From the NCBI GenBank assembly GCA_013288805.1, contig JABDBE010000005.1:23741-87740 (forward strand): a DNA stretch of 64,000 nt, written 5' to 3'. This document shows positions 41,712 to 51,585 of the stretch, piece by piece; position 1 is the first letter of the stretch, and each line of letters opens with the position of its first letter. A model generated the notes under the pieces. It had not been told where the DNA came from. It saw only the letters and a program-made list of their open reading frames with translations, and searched no databases. A program made the position numbers and the translations under genes. This stretch comes from Acidobacteriota bacterium (lineage in GTDB: Bacteria > Acidobacteriota > Terriglobia > Terriglobales > Acidobacteriaceae).

Positions 41712-42647
41712 TCACTGCTCCCTCAAGTGGCGGCCGGTCAGGTTGACGAACACATCCTCGAGGCTCGCCTGTCGCGTGGTGAGGTGTAGAAGTTGCGAAC
41801 CATGCTTTGCGACCGCATCAAGCAACGGAGGAATCGTCAGGTGCGGCTCGCGCACCGTAAGGCTGACCAGACCATTGTCGTGGCGCACTGACTCCACGCC
41901 CGGCAAAGCCCGCCAGGCGTTGAGGGCCGAGCCGTCGCCGGAGTTGCCGCTGGCCTCAAACTCCACCACGTGATGCCCGCCGAGCCGCTCAATCAATTCA
42001 GAAGGCGTTCCTTCGGCAATAATTTCGCCATGGTCGACGATCGCCAGCCGATCGCAAAGCCGTTCTGCCTCGTCCATGTAGTGCGTGGTTAATAGGACCG
42101 TCCCGCCGTTCCGTTGGAAGCTGCGAATAATGTCCCAGAGTTGGCGGCGGCTCTGCGGATCGAGTCCAGTCGTCGGTTCGTCGAGAAAGAGAATTCTAGG
42201 ATTCCCCACCAGCGCCGTGGCGACTGCCAAACGCTGGCGCTGTCCTCCGGAAAGCTTGCCCACAAAGGCATCCGCCTTCTCACCGAGTTGCAGGTCGTCG
42301 AGTACATGGTCGGCGGAACGGGGCTCGCGATAGAAGCTGGCAAACAGATCGATGGTCTCGCGGACGGTCAGTTTTTCCGACAGCCGCGTCTCCTGCAACG
42401 AAACACCCAGCCACTCGCGAACCTCGCGTTGATTCTTCCGCCAGGTGTGACCGAGAATCGTGACCTCGCCGGACGTGGGGTCGAGCAGTCCTTCAAGGAT
42501 CTCGATAGTTGTCGTCTTCCCCGCCCCATTCGGGCCCAAAAGGCCGAAGCATTCTCCACCTTCGATGCGCAGGTTCAGCCCGCGAACGGCTTCTACTTTG
42601 CCGTCGTAGGTCTTGCGCAAGTCGAGGCATTCGATGGCGGCGGGCAC
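41712..42647 (-). CDS. ABC transporter ATP-binding protein
   Basis: A 311-residue ABC ATPase. Walker A is G38-P-N-G-A-G-K-T, the signature is L-S-G-G-Q-R-Q-R, Walker B is I-L-F-L-D-E-P-T-T-G-L-D-P, and the H-loop is T-T-H-Y-M-D-E-A. The last 80 residues form the extra domain seen in DrrA/CcmA-type exporters. The start is a GTG at 42647. It pairs with the ABC-2 permease that follows it. Confidence 0.9.
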   Translation of the reverse strand: MPAAIECLDLRKTYDGKVEAVRGLNLRIEGGECFGLLGPNGAGKTTTIEILEGLLDPTSGEVTILGHTWRKNQREVREWLGVSLQETRLSEKLTVRETIDLFASFYREPRSADHVLDDLQLGEKADAFVGKLSGGQRQRLAVATALVGNPRILFLDEPTTGLDPQSRRQLWDIIRSFQRNGGTVLLTTHYMDEAERLCDRLAIVDHGEIIAEGTPSELIERLGGHHVVEFEASGNSGDGSALNAWRALPGVESVRHDNGLVSLTVREPHLTIPPLLDAVAKHGSQLLHLTTRQASLEDVFVNLTGRHLREQ

Positions 42648-42879
42648 AACAAGATTCTAACGTAGGCTTTGTGAATTGTTGTCAACGGCGCGTCTTCGTT
42701 CGCCGCGTTGCAGCGTCCAACTAAAATGTCCAGATCTCGTTTAGAATATATTCCTATCTACTGACTAGAGGAATTCCTCAGATGCCAGTGCCACGATGCG
42801 GCTTCTTGACGGTCCCACCTTTAAGCGCCCGTGTGTCGTTTCCGGTTGATTGTTTCAGCCTTATGAAAGGAAGCTGCTC

Positions 42880-43875
42880 ATGTTAAGGAAGCTGTGGCCT
42901 TTGTTTCCTGTGCTGCTGCTCGCGTTTGCCGGGATGGCCTGGGCACAGGATACTCGTCACTTCACCTTTCATTATGCCTTCACCGTCAAAGATTTTCCCT
43001 CCGGCGAGAAAGTGCGAATCTGGATTCCACAGTCGCACTCGGATGCTTTTCAGACAGTGAAGGTCATCTCTGCGACGGGTGACTTGCCTCTAAAGAAAAC
43101 CCGCGAGCCGAGGCGCGGGAACGAAATGTACTACGCCGAGACCTCAAAGGCTAAACAGCAGGAACTGCATTTCGAGGTCGTCTACGATGTTGTCCGTCAC
43201 GAGCGGCTGACGTTTGGAATTTATGCTCCGCATCTCGAAGCCATGAAACTCAGCGACCGGGAGAGAAAGGAATATCTTGCGCCGGATGAGCTCGTGCCCA
43301 CCACCGGATTACCAGCGGAACTAGCCGTGAAGGTTACCGGAGGCAAGACCACGCCTCTCGAGAAGGCACGCGCTATCTACGATTACGTATTTACGACCAT
43401 GCGTTACGATAAGACGGGCACCGGCTGGGGACGCGGTGACGTGCTCTACGCCTGCGATGCGAAGAAGGGGAACTGTACAGATTTTCATTCGCTGTTTATT
43501 GCCATGGCACGGTCGCAGGGAATTCCGGCGCGATTTGAAATCGGGTTTCCGCTTCCTCCCGACAAACATTCAGCCGAAGTTGCGGGATACCACTGTTGGG
43601 CTGAGTTCTTTGAGCCGCAGCACGGATGGATTCCAGTAGACATTTCGGAAGCATGGAAGCATCCGGAGAAAAAAGACTACTTCTTCGGCGCTCACGACGA
43701 CAATCGGGTCGAGTTTACGATGGGACGCGATCTGGAGTTGAGCCCGAAGCAGGAGGGGAAGCCGCTCAATTATTTTGTATACCCGTACGTCGAGATTGGC
43801 GGAAAAGAATATCCCAATGTTTCAAACGCGTTTTCATTTGCCGATGCCGATGCCGGAGTAGCCGCCCAACGTTAA
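42880..43875 (+). CDS. exported transglutaminase-like protein
   Basis: A 331-residue protein. The signal peptide (M-L-R-K-L-W-P-L-F-P-V-L-L-L-A-F-A-G-M-A-W-A) fixes the start at 42880. The transglutaminase-core triad is Cys199 in G-N-C-T-D-F-H, His238 in Y-H-C-W-A-E-F and Asp254 in P-V-D-I-S. Such bacterial proteins are often proteases or peptide cross-linkers in the periplasm. The N-terminal part is a beta-domain (I-W-I-P-Q-S). The upstream gap (42648-42879) holds a perfect 12-bp palindrome at 42768-42779 and no other gene. Confidence 0.82.
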   Translation: MLRKLWPLFPVLLLAFAGMAWAQDTRHFTFHYAFTVKDFPSGEKVRIWIPQSHSDAFQTVKVISATGDLPLKKTREPRRGNEMYYAETSKAKQQELHFEVVYDVVRHERLTFGIYAPHLEAMKLSDRERKEYLAPDELVPTTGLPAELAVKVTGGKTTPLEKARAIYDYVFTTMRYDKTGTGWGRGDVLYACDAKKGNCTDFHSLFIAMARSQGIPARFEIGFPLPPDKHSAEVAGYHCWAEFFEPQHGWIPVDISEAWKHPEKKDYFFGAHDDNRVEFTMGRDLELSPKQEGKPLNYFVYPYVEIGGKEYPNVSNAFSFADADAGVAAQR

Positions 43876-43901
43876 CTGCGGGCGTAGGGCGGTCGATGGG
43901 A

Positions 43902-46730
43902 TCAATCGCCGTCTGAATTGGGTTGGTCGCGAAACACTTTATGTTGGGCGGCCGGCATCGGCTGGTTCTCCTTTCGGTCGCGCCATAGGATTGCATTGAG
44001 CACCGCAGCATTCGCCGCATCCGGGTGAGTGAAGTCCATCCTCGCGGATTCCTTCGCGCCCTGTCCTTTTTTAGGATTCATTTGATAGATCAGTCCGTTG
44101 TCACGGTTACTCCAATCGGCCGCGAATGGCGACTGATTACCGGTTCCGGAAAACAGTGGCGACATCAGAGGCGCGTAGCCGTCATTCTGATTCATGGGCG
44201 GCAAACCCAGCAATATCTCGATGGTATGGATCAGGCTCACCGTGGTGTAGAAGTGGTGGTCCAAAAAAGGGTGATCGGCGGAACCGGGCGAGTACTTGCT
44301 GATCGCGAACGCGATAGACCGATGTGCATCCACGTGATCTGCGCCGTTCTGGGCGTCGTCTTCGAGAATGAAAATAGCCGTATCGTCCCAGTAAGGGCTG
44401 TGGGAAACCGCTTCGACCACGCGGCCAACCGCGAGATCGTTATCGGCGACGCTCGCTGCTGGGCGAGGTTTTCCGGGCGTAGTGCCGTGCGTGTGGTCAT
44501 TGGGTAGATAAAGTAGAACGAATGCAGGAAGTCCGGTTCCTTTGCTTTCGTTGCGAGCACGAACGAATCCATCAAACTCATTCAGGAATTCATCGGCACG
44601 AAGCTGGTCGGGATACTCCGTGTTGAAATCGGGGAATAGAGGGTCGAAGTGATCGCGCAACACGGCTTTCGTCGGCTTCGTGGCTTTCAGCATTGGAACC
44701 TCCCACGACCACGGGCTAGCCGAGCCGTGAGGCTGGCCAACGTTCGGCGGCAACGCGTCTCCTTTACTCACCATGTTTTTGGGGCACGATGAGTTCGGAG
44801 CGGGGGTGTCTTCGTGAACCGTCGCTTTGCTCTCGGTCGCCTTGCACCAGACCCCATAGATGAACTCCCCGTAGTCGCGATAGGTCAGACCGTGACTGGC
44901 CACGTTGTCCCAGAGGTAACCTGTACCCGGTTCGTTGACGTCCGGCTCGTTCTCGTCGAGTGGGATCTCGTCGGTCACGCTGCCTTGAAAATCGTAAGTG
45001 CGCTCTTTGCTGCGGTAGCTAATCTGCCATGTCTGCTCGTTGTAGTCGCTGGTGATGGCGGCGGTCGACCAATTGTGTCCGTCGCCCGAAACTTCGCCGC
45101 TGTCGTAGAAATTGTCGAGCACTCCGAACTGGAGCGCGAGCTTGTGTTGGTTGGGCGTGACGTCCGCACCATACATGGTTAACGACGGATCGCCGTCGCC
45201 CGGTTTCAAGTCCCCCAACACCTGATCGTAAGTGCGATTCTCCTTGATGATGTAGATCACGTGATGAATCGGGTTGGAATTCTGCGCAAATTGGATTTGG
45301 CTTGGGTTGGAATGCAGAAGATTGCTTTCTTCCACCTGGCGCGTAAGTTCCGGAAGTTGCTTTTCGACATCTTGTATCTTCAGCCGGGCAATCGAACCGT
45401 AGAGCAAAGTTGCGATGTACGGATGCTCGCGATGTATCGTTGCGCTTTGCAGATTGTCCGGACCGCTGTTGGACCCAGTTCCCTGCCCCTTTGACGTGGC
45501 GACCAAGAGATCGTCGCCCACTGTGCTTAAAGCCGAGGGATACCAATCCGTGGGGATAAAGCCGATGGCGTTTGTCATATTCAACAGATCGGGAGCCGCA
45601 TTGCCGACGCCCAAGTGGGAGCTATCGAACACGGCAATCGCATCGAGCGATGCACAAGCGGCAAATAGTCGCTTGCCATCCTTCGATTGTGCGAGCGCAA
45701 CGGGGTAGGTTCCGTGAGGCATCGCCGCGTTAGGCAAAGTCTCCAAAACCCACTTGAGCAAACCAGTTTCAGTTTCGATCACGCCCACCTGATCGGAGTT
45801 CGACAGCGCCACGTAGAGCAGCTTCTCATCCGGACTCAACAGCATCGCTGTCGGATGCGAGCCTGCCGAAGTTGGATCTTTCGGCTCAAGCAAAGGAGTC
45901 CAGCGAGTGACCGTTCCCTTCTCCAGGTCGAGTTCAGCCACGCGCGAAGCATTCCACAAACTGCACCAGGCGCGACGGCCGTCGTGCGACGCAACCACTG
46001 TGTAAGGAAACGAAGACGGAATCAGCTCGTGAGTGCTCAGGTCAATCTGCCTGAGAACCTGGCCGCTCGCCGAGTCGAGGAGAACGACGTTATCCGAGAG
46101 GTTGTTCGCGACGAGCAATTTGTCAGGAGCGTTGGCGTTGGAGATTACCGTAAGGCCGGCTGGATAAGGCAAAACCGTTCCTCTATCGGTTTTTTGGACG
46201 CCCTGCGCCACATTCTTTCCTGCAGCAATCTTCTGCGGGGGGATCGTTATGAAGCGATCCCAACTGACCTTGCTCTCATGAAAGCGATAGACTGCGATGC
46301 CGTTTCCGGTATCACCCGGCTTCTCTCCCGTAGGGTCAGTAATCGAACCAATCGAAGCGTAAAGGTGCTGACCGTCGGAACTGAACACCAAACCGGCGAA
46401 ATAGCTCTGATGCGCATCCTCGGGCAAGCGGTCTTCTGGGAAATCGGCAAGTTGGTTGGTCTTTAGATCGAGGATCGCGATGGACTGATGCGCGTGATTT
46501 TTCTGCGTGCCATAGCCGTCGTTCAGAATGGCAGCATAACGCGCGTCGGGGCTAACGGCCATCGCGGAAGTGAAACCGTTCAGCGAGCCCAGCACCCCGG
46601 GCGAAGGAAGCGTCAAACTCTTACTCGTGGGTAGCAAGATTTGCCTCGCCTCTTTTTGGCTTTGTGCGGCGAGCACGCCGAGCGAGGCAGTAAGAAAAAG
46701 CAAAACGAGAAGATAGAGGATCCTGCGCAA
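43902..46730 (-). CDS. YncE-type beta-propeller/phosphoesterase fusion
   Basis: A 942-residue exported protein. After a signal peptide, residues about 40-420 form beta-propeller blades (for example M-A-V-S-P-D-A-R-Y-A-A and A-M-L-L-S-P-D-E-K-L-L-Y-V-A-L). The second half is a phosphoesterase domain of the phospholipase C/acid phosphatase group: I-I-K-E-N-R-T-Y-D-Q-V, N-D-H-T-H-G-T and E-D-D-A-Q-N-G-A-D-H-V-D. Hydrolysis of a phosphoester in the periplasm is likely; the substrate is unknown. The start is a TTG at 46730 with an AGGAGG site 6 bp upstream. Confidence 0.85.
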   Translation of the reverse strand: MRRILYLLVLLFLTASLGVLAAQSQKEARQILLPTSKSLTLPSPGVLGSLNGFTSAMAVSPDARYAAILNDGYGTQKNHAHQSIAILDLKTNQLADFPEDRLPEDAHQSYFAGLVFSSDGQHLYASIGSITDPTGEKPGDTGNGIAVYRFHESKVSWDRFITIPPQKIAAGKNVAQGVQKTDRGTVLPYPAGLTVISNANAPDKLLVANNLSDNVVLLDSASGQVLRQIDLSTHELIPSSFPYTVVASHDGRRAWCSLWNASRVAELDLEKGTVTRWTPLLEPKDPTSAGSHPTAMLLSPDEKLLYVALSNSDQVGVIETETGLLKWVLETLPNAAMPHGTYPVALAQSKDGKRLFAACASLDAIAVFDSSHLGVGNAAPDLLNMTNAIGFIPTDWYPSALSTVGDDLLVATSKGQGTGSNSGPDNLQSATIHREHPYIATLLYGSIARLKIQDVEKQLPELTRQVEESNLLHSNPSQIQFAQNSNPIHHVIYIIKENRTYDQVLGDLKPGDGDPSLTMYGADVTPNQHKLALQFGVLDNFYDSGEVSGDGHNWSTAAITSDYNEQTWQISYRSKERTYDFQGSVTDEIPLDENEPDVNEPGTGYLWDNVASHGLTYRDYGEFIYGVWCKATESKATVHEDTPAPNSSCPKNMVSKGDALPPNVGQPHGSASPWSWEVPMLKATKPTKAVLRDHFDPLFPDFNTEYPDQLRADEFLNEFDGFVRARNESKGTGLPAFVLLYLPNDHTHGTTPGKPRPAASVADNDLAVGRVVEAVSHSPYWDDTAIFILEDDAQNGADHVDAHRSIAFAISKYSPGSADHPFLDHHFYTTVSLIHTIEILLGLPPMNQNDGYAPLMSPLFSGTGNQSPFAADWSNRDNGLIYQMNPKKGQGAKESARMDFTHPDAANAAVLNAILWRDRKENQPMPAAQHKVFRDQPNSDGD

Positions 46731-46780
46731 GCCCTGCCTCCTGGGTGGTAGAGTTTTAGCCTATCACCGGAAAAGCAAAA

Positions 46781-46801
46781 CCGGTCAGACAAGCTGACCG
46801 G
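46781..46801 (-). terminator. intrinsic terminator after phoU
   Basis: CCGGTCAG (46781-46788) and CTGACCGG (46794-46801) form an 8-bp perfect stem with a 5-base loop. On the minus strand it is followed by TTTTGCTTTT. It lies 27 bp past the phoU stop and would end the pst-phoU transcript. Confidence 0.75.
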
Positions 46802-46828
46802 CCTCTGATCGAACAAATCATGCTCTAT

Positions 46829-47524
46829 TTAGTGAGTGTCCGTGCTGGCCTGATGGAGCGGGGTTTCGGGCGCGACGTTGTGACGAACATCCGCTCCACG
46901 CACCCAGAAAATCACATCTTCGGCGATATTGGTGGCGTGATCCGCAACGCGCTCCAAATTGCGGGCGACCAGCAACGCGTCCAAGGCCTGGCGGGTTACT
47001 TCGGGCCGCTCATTCATGGTCTTGACCAGCGTGATGAAAGCTTCGTCTTTCATGCGATCAACCACGTTATCCATCTCGAGCACAGCCTGAGCTAGCTCGG
47101 CTTTGCCTTCGATAAACGACTCCAGCGAACGCCTCACCATGGCCGAAACCGCCGCAGCCATGCGCGGGATGTCGACGGGAAGCTCCGCCTTGGGGAGTTC
47201 CACCAGATCCATGGCTCGTTCGGCGATGTTGACCGCCTGGTCGCCGACGCGTTCCAGGTCCGAGTTGATCTTCGTGACCGCCAGAATGAAACGCAAGTCC
47301 ACGGCGATGGGTTGTTGCAACGCGAGCAGATCAAACGCCAGTTCGTCAATTTCCCGCTCGGCGACGTTGATCTGGAATTCGCCTTCGAGCACCATGTGGC
47401 AACGTGCCAGGTCGCGGTCAATATAAGCCTGGCAGGCGCGATCTACAGCCTGCTCGGCTAATCCGCCCATGCGCAGCAACCGTGCGCGAAGATCATCCAA
47501 TCCTTGCTGAAAGCGCGTACGCAT
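46829..47524 (-). CDS. phoU: phosphate-signalling protein PhoU
   Basis: A 231-residue all-helical protein with the two PhoU repeats. Each has a metal-binding helix: residues with E-R-E-I-D-E-L-A-F and L-E-R-V-G-D-Q-A-V-N-I-A in the first, and L-E-R-V-A-D-H-A-T-N-I-A-E-D-V in the second. PhoU links the Pst transporter to the PhoR kinase and limits phosphate uptake. The start shares one base with the pstB stop. Last gene of the operon. Confidence 0.93.
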   Translation of the reverse strand: MRTRFQQGLDDLRARLLRMGGLAEQAVDRACQAYIDRDLARCHMVLEGEFQINVAEREIDELAFDLLALQQPIAVDLRFILAVTKINSDLERVGDQAVNIAERAMDLVELPKAELPVDIPRMAAAVSAMVRRSLESFIEGKAELAQAVLEMDNVVDRMKDEAFITLVKTMNERPEVTRQALDALLVARNLERVADHATNIAEDVIFWVRGADVRHNVAPETPLHQASTDTH

Positions 47525-48282
47525 TATCCAAACCTGCCTGTAATGTAGTCTTCTGTACGCTTGTCGGACGGTGTAGTAAAAATCTTTTCCGTCTTGTCGA
47601 GTTCGATCAGCTTTCCCAAGAGGAAGAAGCCAGTGAACTCAGCCACGCGCGACGCCTGCTGCATATTGTGCGTGACAATAACGATTGTAAACTTTTCCTT
47701 GAGCTGGAAGATCAACTCTTCGATCTTGCCGGTGGAGATGGGATCCAGAGCCGAGCAGGGCTCGTCCATGAGCAGGACTTGTGGCTCGACCGCGAGGGCT
47801 CGCGCAATGCAGAGCCTCTGCTGCTGTCCGCCAGACAGGCTGGCGCCGGACTTCTTGCGAAGCGAGTCTTTCACCTCGTCCCACAACGCGGAGAGTTTCA
47901 GCGAGCGCTCCACAATCTCATCAAGACGTTTGTGGTCGTGAAAGCCATTGAGCTTTAACCCGGCAGCCACGTTGTCGTAAATCGACATGGTCGGAAACGG
48001 GTTCGGTTTTTGAAACACCATGCCGATGCGCCGCCGAATCTGGACTGCTGACGTTCCGTTGTAAACGTCGAGCTCTCCGATCTGAACTCTCCCAGCAGCA
48101 CGAGCGTCGGGCACAGTCTCGTGCATGCGATTGAGACAACGCACGAAGGTAGACTTGCCGCATCCTGAGGGTCCAATGATGGCAGTGGCATGGTTGGCTG
48201 GCGCGTCCATGGTGATGTCATAGAGCGCCTGTGTTTTGCCGAACCATGCGTTCAGCTTGTCGACTTTAATGCCCACGCCCAT
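47524..48282 (-). CDS. pstB: phosphate ABC transporter ATPase
   Basis: A 252-residue ABC ATPase that powers phosphate import. Walker A is G37-P-S-G-C-G-K-S-T, the signature L-S-G-G-Q-Q-Q-R, Walker [13 protein letters not shown]. The stretch V-F-Q-K-P-N-P-F-P is a PstB hallmark. It lies 3 bp after pstA and overlaps phoU. Confidence 0.95.
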   Translation of the reverse strand: MGVGIKVDKLNAWFGKTQALYDITMDAPANHATAIIGPSGCGKSTFVRCLNRMHETVPDARAAGRVQIGELDVYNGTSAVQIRRRIGMVFQKPNPFPTMSIYDNVAAGLKLNGFHDHKRLDEIVERSLKLSALWDEVKDSLRKKSGASLSGGQQQRLCIARALAVEPQVLLMDEPCSALDPISTGKIEELIFQLKEKFTIVIVTHNMQQASRVAEFTGFFLLGKLIELDKTEKIFTTPSDKRTEDYITGRFG

Positions 48283-48285
48283 GGT

Positions 48286-49173
48286 TCAGTTCGCTCCCTT
48301 GAGCATTCCGCGGCCTGCGACGAGGCGCACCGCGCTTACTGCAACCACGATCAGCACAATCAAGATTAATGCTCCCGCCCAAGCCTGACGATGCCATTCA
48401 TCAAACGGTGAAATCGCGTAGGTGAAAATCTGCAATGACAGTGCGGCCGTCGGCTGATTGATTTTCCAATTCCAGTATTGATTGCCGAAGGCGGTGAACA
48501 GAAGCGGGGCAGTTTCACCGGCCACGCGCGCAAAAGCCAGCATAACACCTGTGATCACGCCTGACGTTGCGGTTCGCAGAGTAATCGACAACGTAGTACG
48601 CCAGCGCGATACACCCAAACCGTAAGCTGCCTCTCGCACTGCGTTGGGTACTAATAAAAGCATTTCTTCGGTTGTGCGAGTGATGGTCGGAATCATCATG
48701 ATTGCCAACGCAACTCCGCCGGCCAGGGCCGAGAAATGTCCCTGCGAGAGCACCACGATCCCGTAGGCCACGATGCCAATTACGATGGAGGGAACTCCGT
48801 TCAGCACGTCCGCGGTGAAGCGGATTATGTTTCCCAGTTGGTTGCGTCCGTACTCCGCCAGATAAATGCCCGCGCCGATTCCGATAGGCACACCGATGAC
48901 GCTGGCAATCAATAAGATGAACGCAGAACCAGCGATTGCATTCGCCATACCGCCGCCAGCTTCGCCTACTGGTTTGGGAGTTTGCGTAAGAAAGGCCCAA
49001 TTGATAGAGCCGATCCCTTTGTAAACCAGGTATCCGAAAACGGCGCCGAGGGGCAGTAGAACCAAGATCACGGAGACTGCGGCCGCAAAGGTCGCAAAGG
49101 AATTCATACCACGCCGCCATAAGCTGATCGGCGCAGCTGCAAAGTCGGCGGTAGCAGTCACAGTCTCAGGCAT
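48286..49173 (-). CDS. pstA: phosphate ABC transporter permease PstA
   Basis: A 295-residue inner-membrane protein with about six helices and the ABC permease loop E-A-A-Y-G-L-G-V-S-R-W. It dimerises with PstC to make the phosphate channel. The start overlaps the end of pstC by 8 bp. Confidence 0.93.
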   Translation of the reverse strand: MPETVTATADFAAAPISLWRRGMNSFATFAAAVSVILVLLPLGAVFGYLVYKGIGSINWAFLTQTPKPVGEAGGGMANAIAGSAFILLIASVIGVPIGIGAGIYLAEYGRNQLGNIIRFTADVLNGVPSIVIGIVAYGIVVLSQGHFSALAGGVALAIMMIPTITRTTEEMLLLVPNAVREAAYGLGVSRWRTTLSITLRTATSGVITGVMLAFARVAGETAPLLFTAFGNQYWNWKINQPTAALSLQIFTYAISPFDEWHRQAWAGALILIVLIVVAVSAVRLVAGRGMLKGAN

Positions 49174-50200
49174 GGCTTCTCGCCGGAGTGCCTCGCGTTA
49201 CTGTCCATACCAGAAATTGGGCCAGAATGTTTACGATAATGGTAACGATAAACAGAGCCAATCCGATCTCGATGAGAGCGCTCAGATAAGTATCGCCCGT
49301 AGCCTCGCTGAACTCGTTGGCAATCACACTCGCCATGGTGTAGCCGGGAGCGAACAGTGACTTTGCGATCTCCGGCCGATTTCCGATCACCATCGTGACC
49401 GCCATGGTTTCGCCAAGAGCGCGGCCCAGACCAAGGATCACGCCACCCAGAATCCCGGCCCGCGCATTTCGCAAAACGCCGGTTCGAATCATCTCCCAGC
49501 GGGTCGCTCCCAGAGCAAGTACCGCTTCGCGTTGCTGCTGGGGCACGGCAGTCATTACTTCTCGCGTGATGGAAGAAACGATCGGCACGACCATGATGGC
49601 CAGAATGATTCCGGCCGCTAGCATTCCGATACCGTAGGGCGGTCCCTCAAACAATCCCGTCCAGCCGAAATAGCGCGCGGAAAAGGGCTCCCCATATTGG
49701 CGCAGAAGCGGCACCAACACGAAAATTGCCCACAGCCCATAGATCACACTCGGTATCGCTGCCAGAAGTTCCGTGGTAAACGCTAGCGGCCCCTTGAGCC
49801 AACGCGGGCACATTTCGGTGATGAAGACGGCCACACCAATGGCGAGAGGTACGGCGAGAAGAAGTGCCAGGAATGAAGACACCAGCGTGCCATACACGAA
49901 CGGCAGCGCGCCGAACTGCTCGTTCACTGGATCCCATTCACTTTGGAAAAAGAACTTCAGCCCAAACGCATGCCACGACAACCTCGATCCTTTAACGAGT
50001 TCGTAAAGAATCACTCCCACTAGCGCGAGCACACACAACCCGCAGGCCAGCATCGCCAAGTGAAAGATCGCGTCGGCAACGTGGCTGTTTCCGGCCCCGA
50101 GAAGCGGCTGGCTTTGCACGTCGGAACTCGCTGCAACCTCTGGTTTTGCAATGGGTTGCGGTCCTGTCAAACGTGGCGCTCCTAGAGCTCGGTTGGCCAT
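49166..50200 (-). CDS. pstC: phosphate ABC transporter permease PstC
   Basis: A 344-residue permease with an N-terminal cytoplasmic stretch of about 45 residues and six or more helices. E-A-V-L-A-L-G-A-T-R-W-E is the coupling loop facing PstB. First gene of the pstCAB-phoU operon; a Pho-box-like repeat lies 25 bp upstream of its start. Confidence 0.93.
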   Translation of the reverse strand: MANRALGAPRLTGPQPIAKPEVAASSDVQSQPLLGAGNSHVADAIFHLAMLACGLCVLALVGVILYELVKGSRLSWHAFGLKFFFQSEWDPVNEQFGALPFVYGTLVSSFLALLLAVPLAIGVAVFITEMCPRWLKGPLAFTTELLAAIPSVIYGLWAIFVLVPLLRQYGEPFSARYFGWTGLFEGPPYGIGMLAAGIILAIMVVPIVSSITREVMTAVPQQQREAVLALGATRWEMIRTGVLRNARAGILGGVILGLGRALGETMAVTMVIGNRPEIAKSLFAPGYTMASVIANEFSEATGDTYLSALIEIGLALFIVTIIVNILAQFLVWTVTRGTPARSHA

Positions 50201-50224
50201 CTAGGGTGAGGCTAGCAGAATCGT

Positions 50225-50241
50225 GTTACAGCAGTGTTAAA
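50225..50241 (-). promoter_or_regulatory. Pho-box-like repeat before pstC
   Basis: On the plus strand GTTACA (50225-50230) and GTTAAA (50236-50241) are direct repeats exactly 11 bp apart, the helical spacing of PhoB/PhoP sites. The same layout occurs before pstS. Seen from the minus strand it lies 25-41 bp ahead of the pstC start. Confidence 0.55.
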
Positions 50242-50370
50242 ATAGCCCTTGCTGTTGTGGGGCGCGCCTTATTTGACCGCGGTTGCTGAGGAACGAATCC
50301 CTCGAAGTTCCTCGATTGCATTTTGTTCGATTCCCTTGTAGCTTTCGTTCTCGGTATCTGAGAGCTGGAT

Positions 50371-51222
50371 ATGCCCGTTAACTTAAAACGCAGCCGTCTG
50401 GTTTTTCAAAGATTGGCTCGCGAGCTGACCAAGCTTGCGAAAAATCAAGCGCCAGAAAGCGTGCACAAATTTCGTACCAATAGCCGGCGTGTCGAGGCTC
50501 TGCTTAGCGAAGTGGTTCCGCCGCTAAACCGCAATGACAAAAAGCTGCTCAAGCTCTTGTCGCGGCTGCGCAAGAGGGCCGGCCGTGTGCGCGACTTGGA
50601 CGTGGAAATCGCTTCATTGCGAAACTTGAAGATTCCCGAAGGCAATGGACACAAATCTGAGTTTGTGAGCGCTCTGGTGCAAGATCGCGCCAAGCACGAA
50701 CATAAACTCGCGAAGGCTTTCAATCGTAAGACCGCCGACGAGGTAACGAAGCGACTGAAGCGTGCCAGTGAGATCGATGTTCCTAAGGATACAGAACCTC
50801 TGAAGTTGACGCTCAACAAGCTCGCCAAGCTTGGACGAGAGCATGCGATGCTAACGGAAAAAACGCTCCACCAATACCGGATCATCGGAAAGCGAGCTCG
50901 CTACATCGCAGAACTGGCTGACCCTGACGCGGAGGCAAAGCGCGTCATCGACCAACTCAAGCACATGCAGGATGTCATTGGCGACTGGCACGATTGGCTG
51001 AAACTAACTCAGAAAGCAGAAGCACTTTTCGGAGGCGTTCGAGACTCGGCGCTGGTAGCCATGCTACGAAATGTGACGCAGGCAAAGTTCCGCCAAAGCG
51101 TGGACGCCGTGGCTGAAACCCGTGCGGCACTTTTCGGTAAGAAATCTGAGCCGGTTCGCGCCGCCGTCCCAAGTCGCAAGCCTTCCGCAGAAGCTGCCGA
51201 AGCAAGCGTCGCGGTGGCCTGA
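50371..51222 (+). CDS. CHAD-domain protein
   Basis: A 283-residue all-helical, strongly basic protein. The CHAD pattern is V-H-K-F-R-T-N-S-R-R-V-E-A-L, G-R-V-R-D-L-D-V, then I-I-G-K-R-A-R-Y and I-G-D-W-H-D-W. CHAD proteins bind polyphosphate and are often found on polyphosphate granules. Its neighbours here are pst, ppx and ppk genes, which fits that role. It is divergent from pstC. Confidence 0.88.
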   Translation: MPVNLKRSRLVFQRLARELTKLAKNQAPESVHKFRTNSRRVEALLSEVVPPLNRNDKKLLKLLSRLRKRAGRVRDLDVEIASLRNLKIPEGNGHKSEFVSALVQDRAKHEHKLAKAFNRKTADEVTKRLKRASEIDVPKDTEPLKLTLNKLAKLGREHAMLTEKTLHQYRIIGKRARYIAELADPDAEAKRVIDQLKHMQDVIGDWHDWLKLTQKAEALFGGVRDSALVAMLRNVTQAKFRQSVDAVAETRAALFGKKSEPVRAAVPSRKPSAEAAEASVAVA

Positions 51223-51277
51223 GCCCCAACCAGCATATTTGTCAGCTAGTTACGGTCAGCCCGGAGTCTGCCACGAA

Positions 51278-51306
51278 TTGACTAGTCATCTGACTAGTTA
51301 TATAAT
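51278..51306 (+). promoter_or_regulatory. promoter and operator of the Phd/VapC module
   Basis: TTGACT (51278-51283) and TATAAT (51301-51306) are 17 bp apart, a near-consensus promoter. The palindrome TGACTAGTCA (51279-51288) and a near copy TGACTAGTTA (51291-51300), 12 bp apart, fill the region between the elements. An antitoxin bound there would block transcription. Confidence 0.75.
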
Positions 51307-51327
51307 CGCTGTTTGCGGAGGTGCGTA

Positions 51328-51585
51328 GTGGCTTCTTGGCAGGTGCAAGATGCGAAGGCTCGTTTCAGCGAATTCCTGGATGCCACAATCAAGAATGGCC
51401 CTCAGGTCGTGACTCGCCGCGGTATTGAGACAGCCGTTCTGGTTCCGATCCATGAATGGCGGCGTCTGCAACACTCAGCCCGCCCCAGCCTGAAAGAACT
51501 GCTGATCGGTCCGGGACCGCGCTTTGAGAATCTGATTCCTGAACGCCGCGGATTTCGCCGGCGTCCAACCATTGAATTCCGGTGA
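51328..51585 (+). CDS. Phd/YefM-type antitoxin
   Basis: An 85-residue protein. A-S-W-Q-V-Q-D-A-K-A-R-F-S-E-F-L-D is the N-terminal DNA-binding part of Phd/YefM proteins; V-V-T-R-R-G-I-E-T-A-V-L-V-P is the family beta hairpin. The GTG at 51328 is preferred because a GGAGGT site precedes it. The toxin gene overlaps its stop (GTGA). Confidence 0.85.
   Translation: MASWQVQDAKARFSEFLDATIKNGPQVVTRRGIETAVLVPIHEWRRLQHSARPSLKELLIGPGPRFENLIPERRGFRRRPTIEFR

Noticed and set aside
42768..42885. Palindrome GAGGAATTCCTC and a 34-codon frame from 42781
   Set aside because: The frame overlaps the signal peptide of the transglutaminase gene and has no protein-like pattern; the palindrome alone gives no function.
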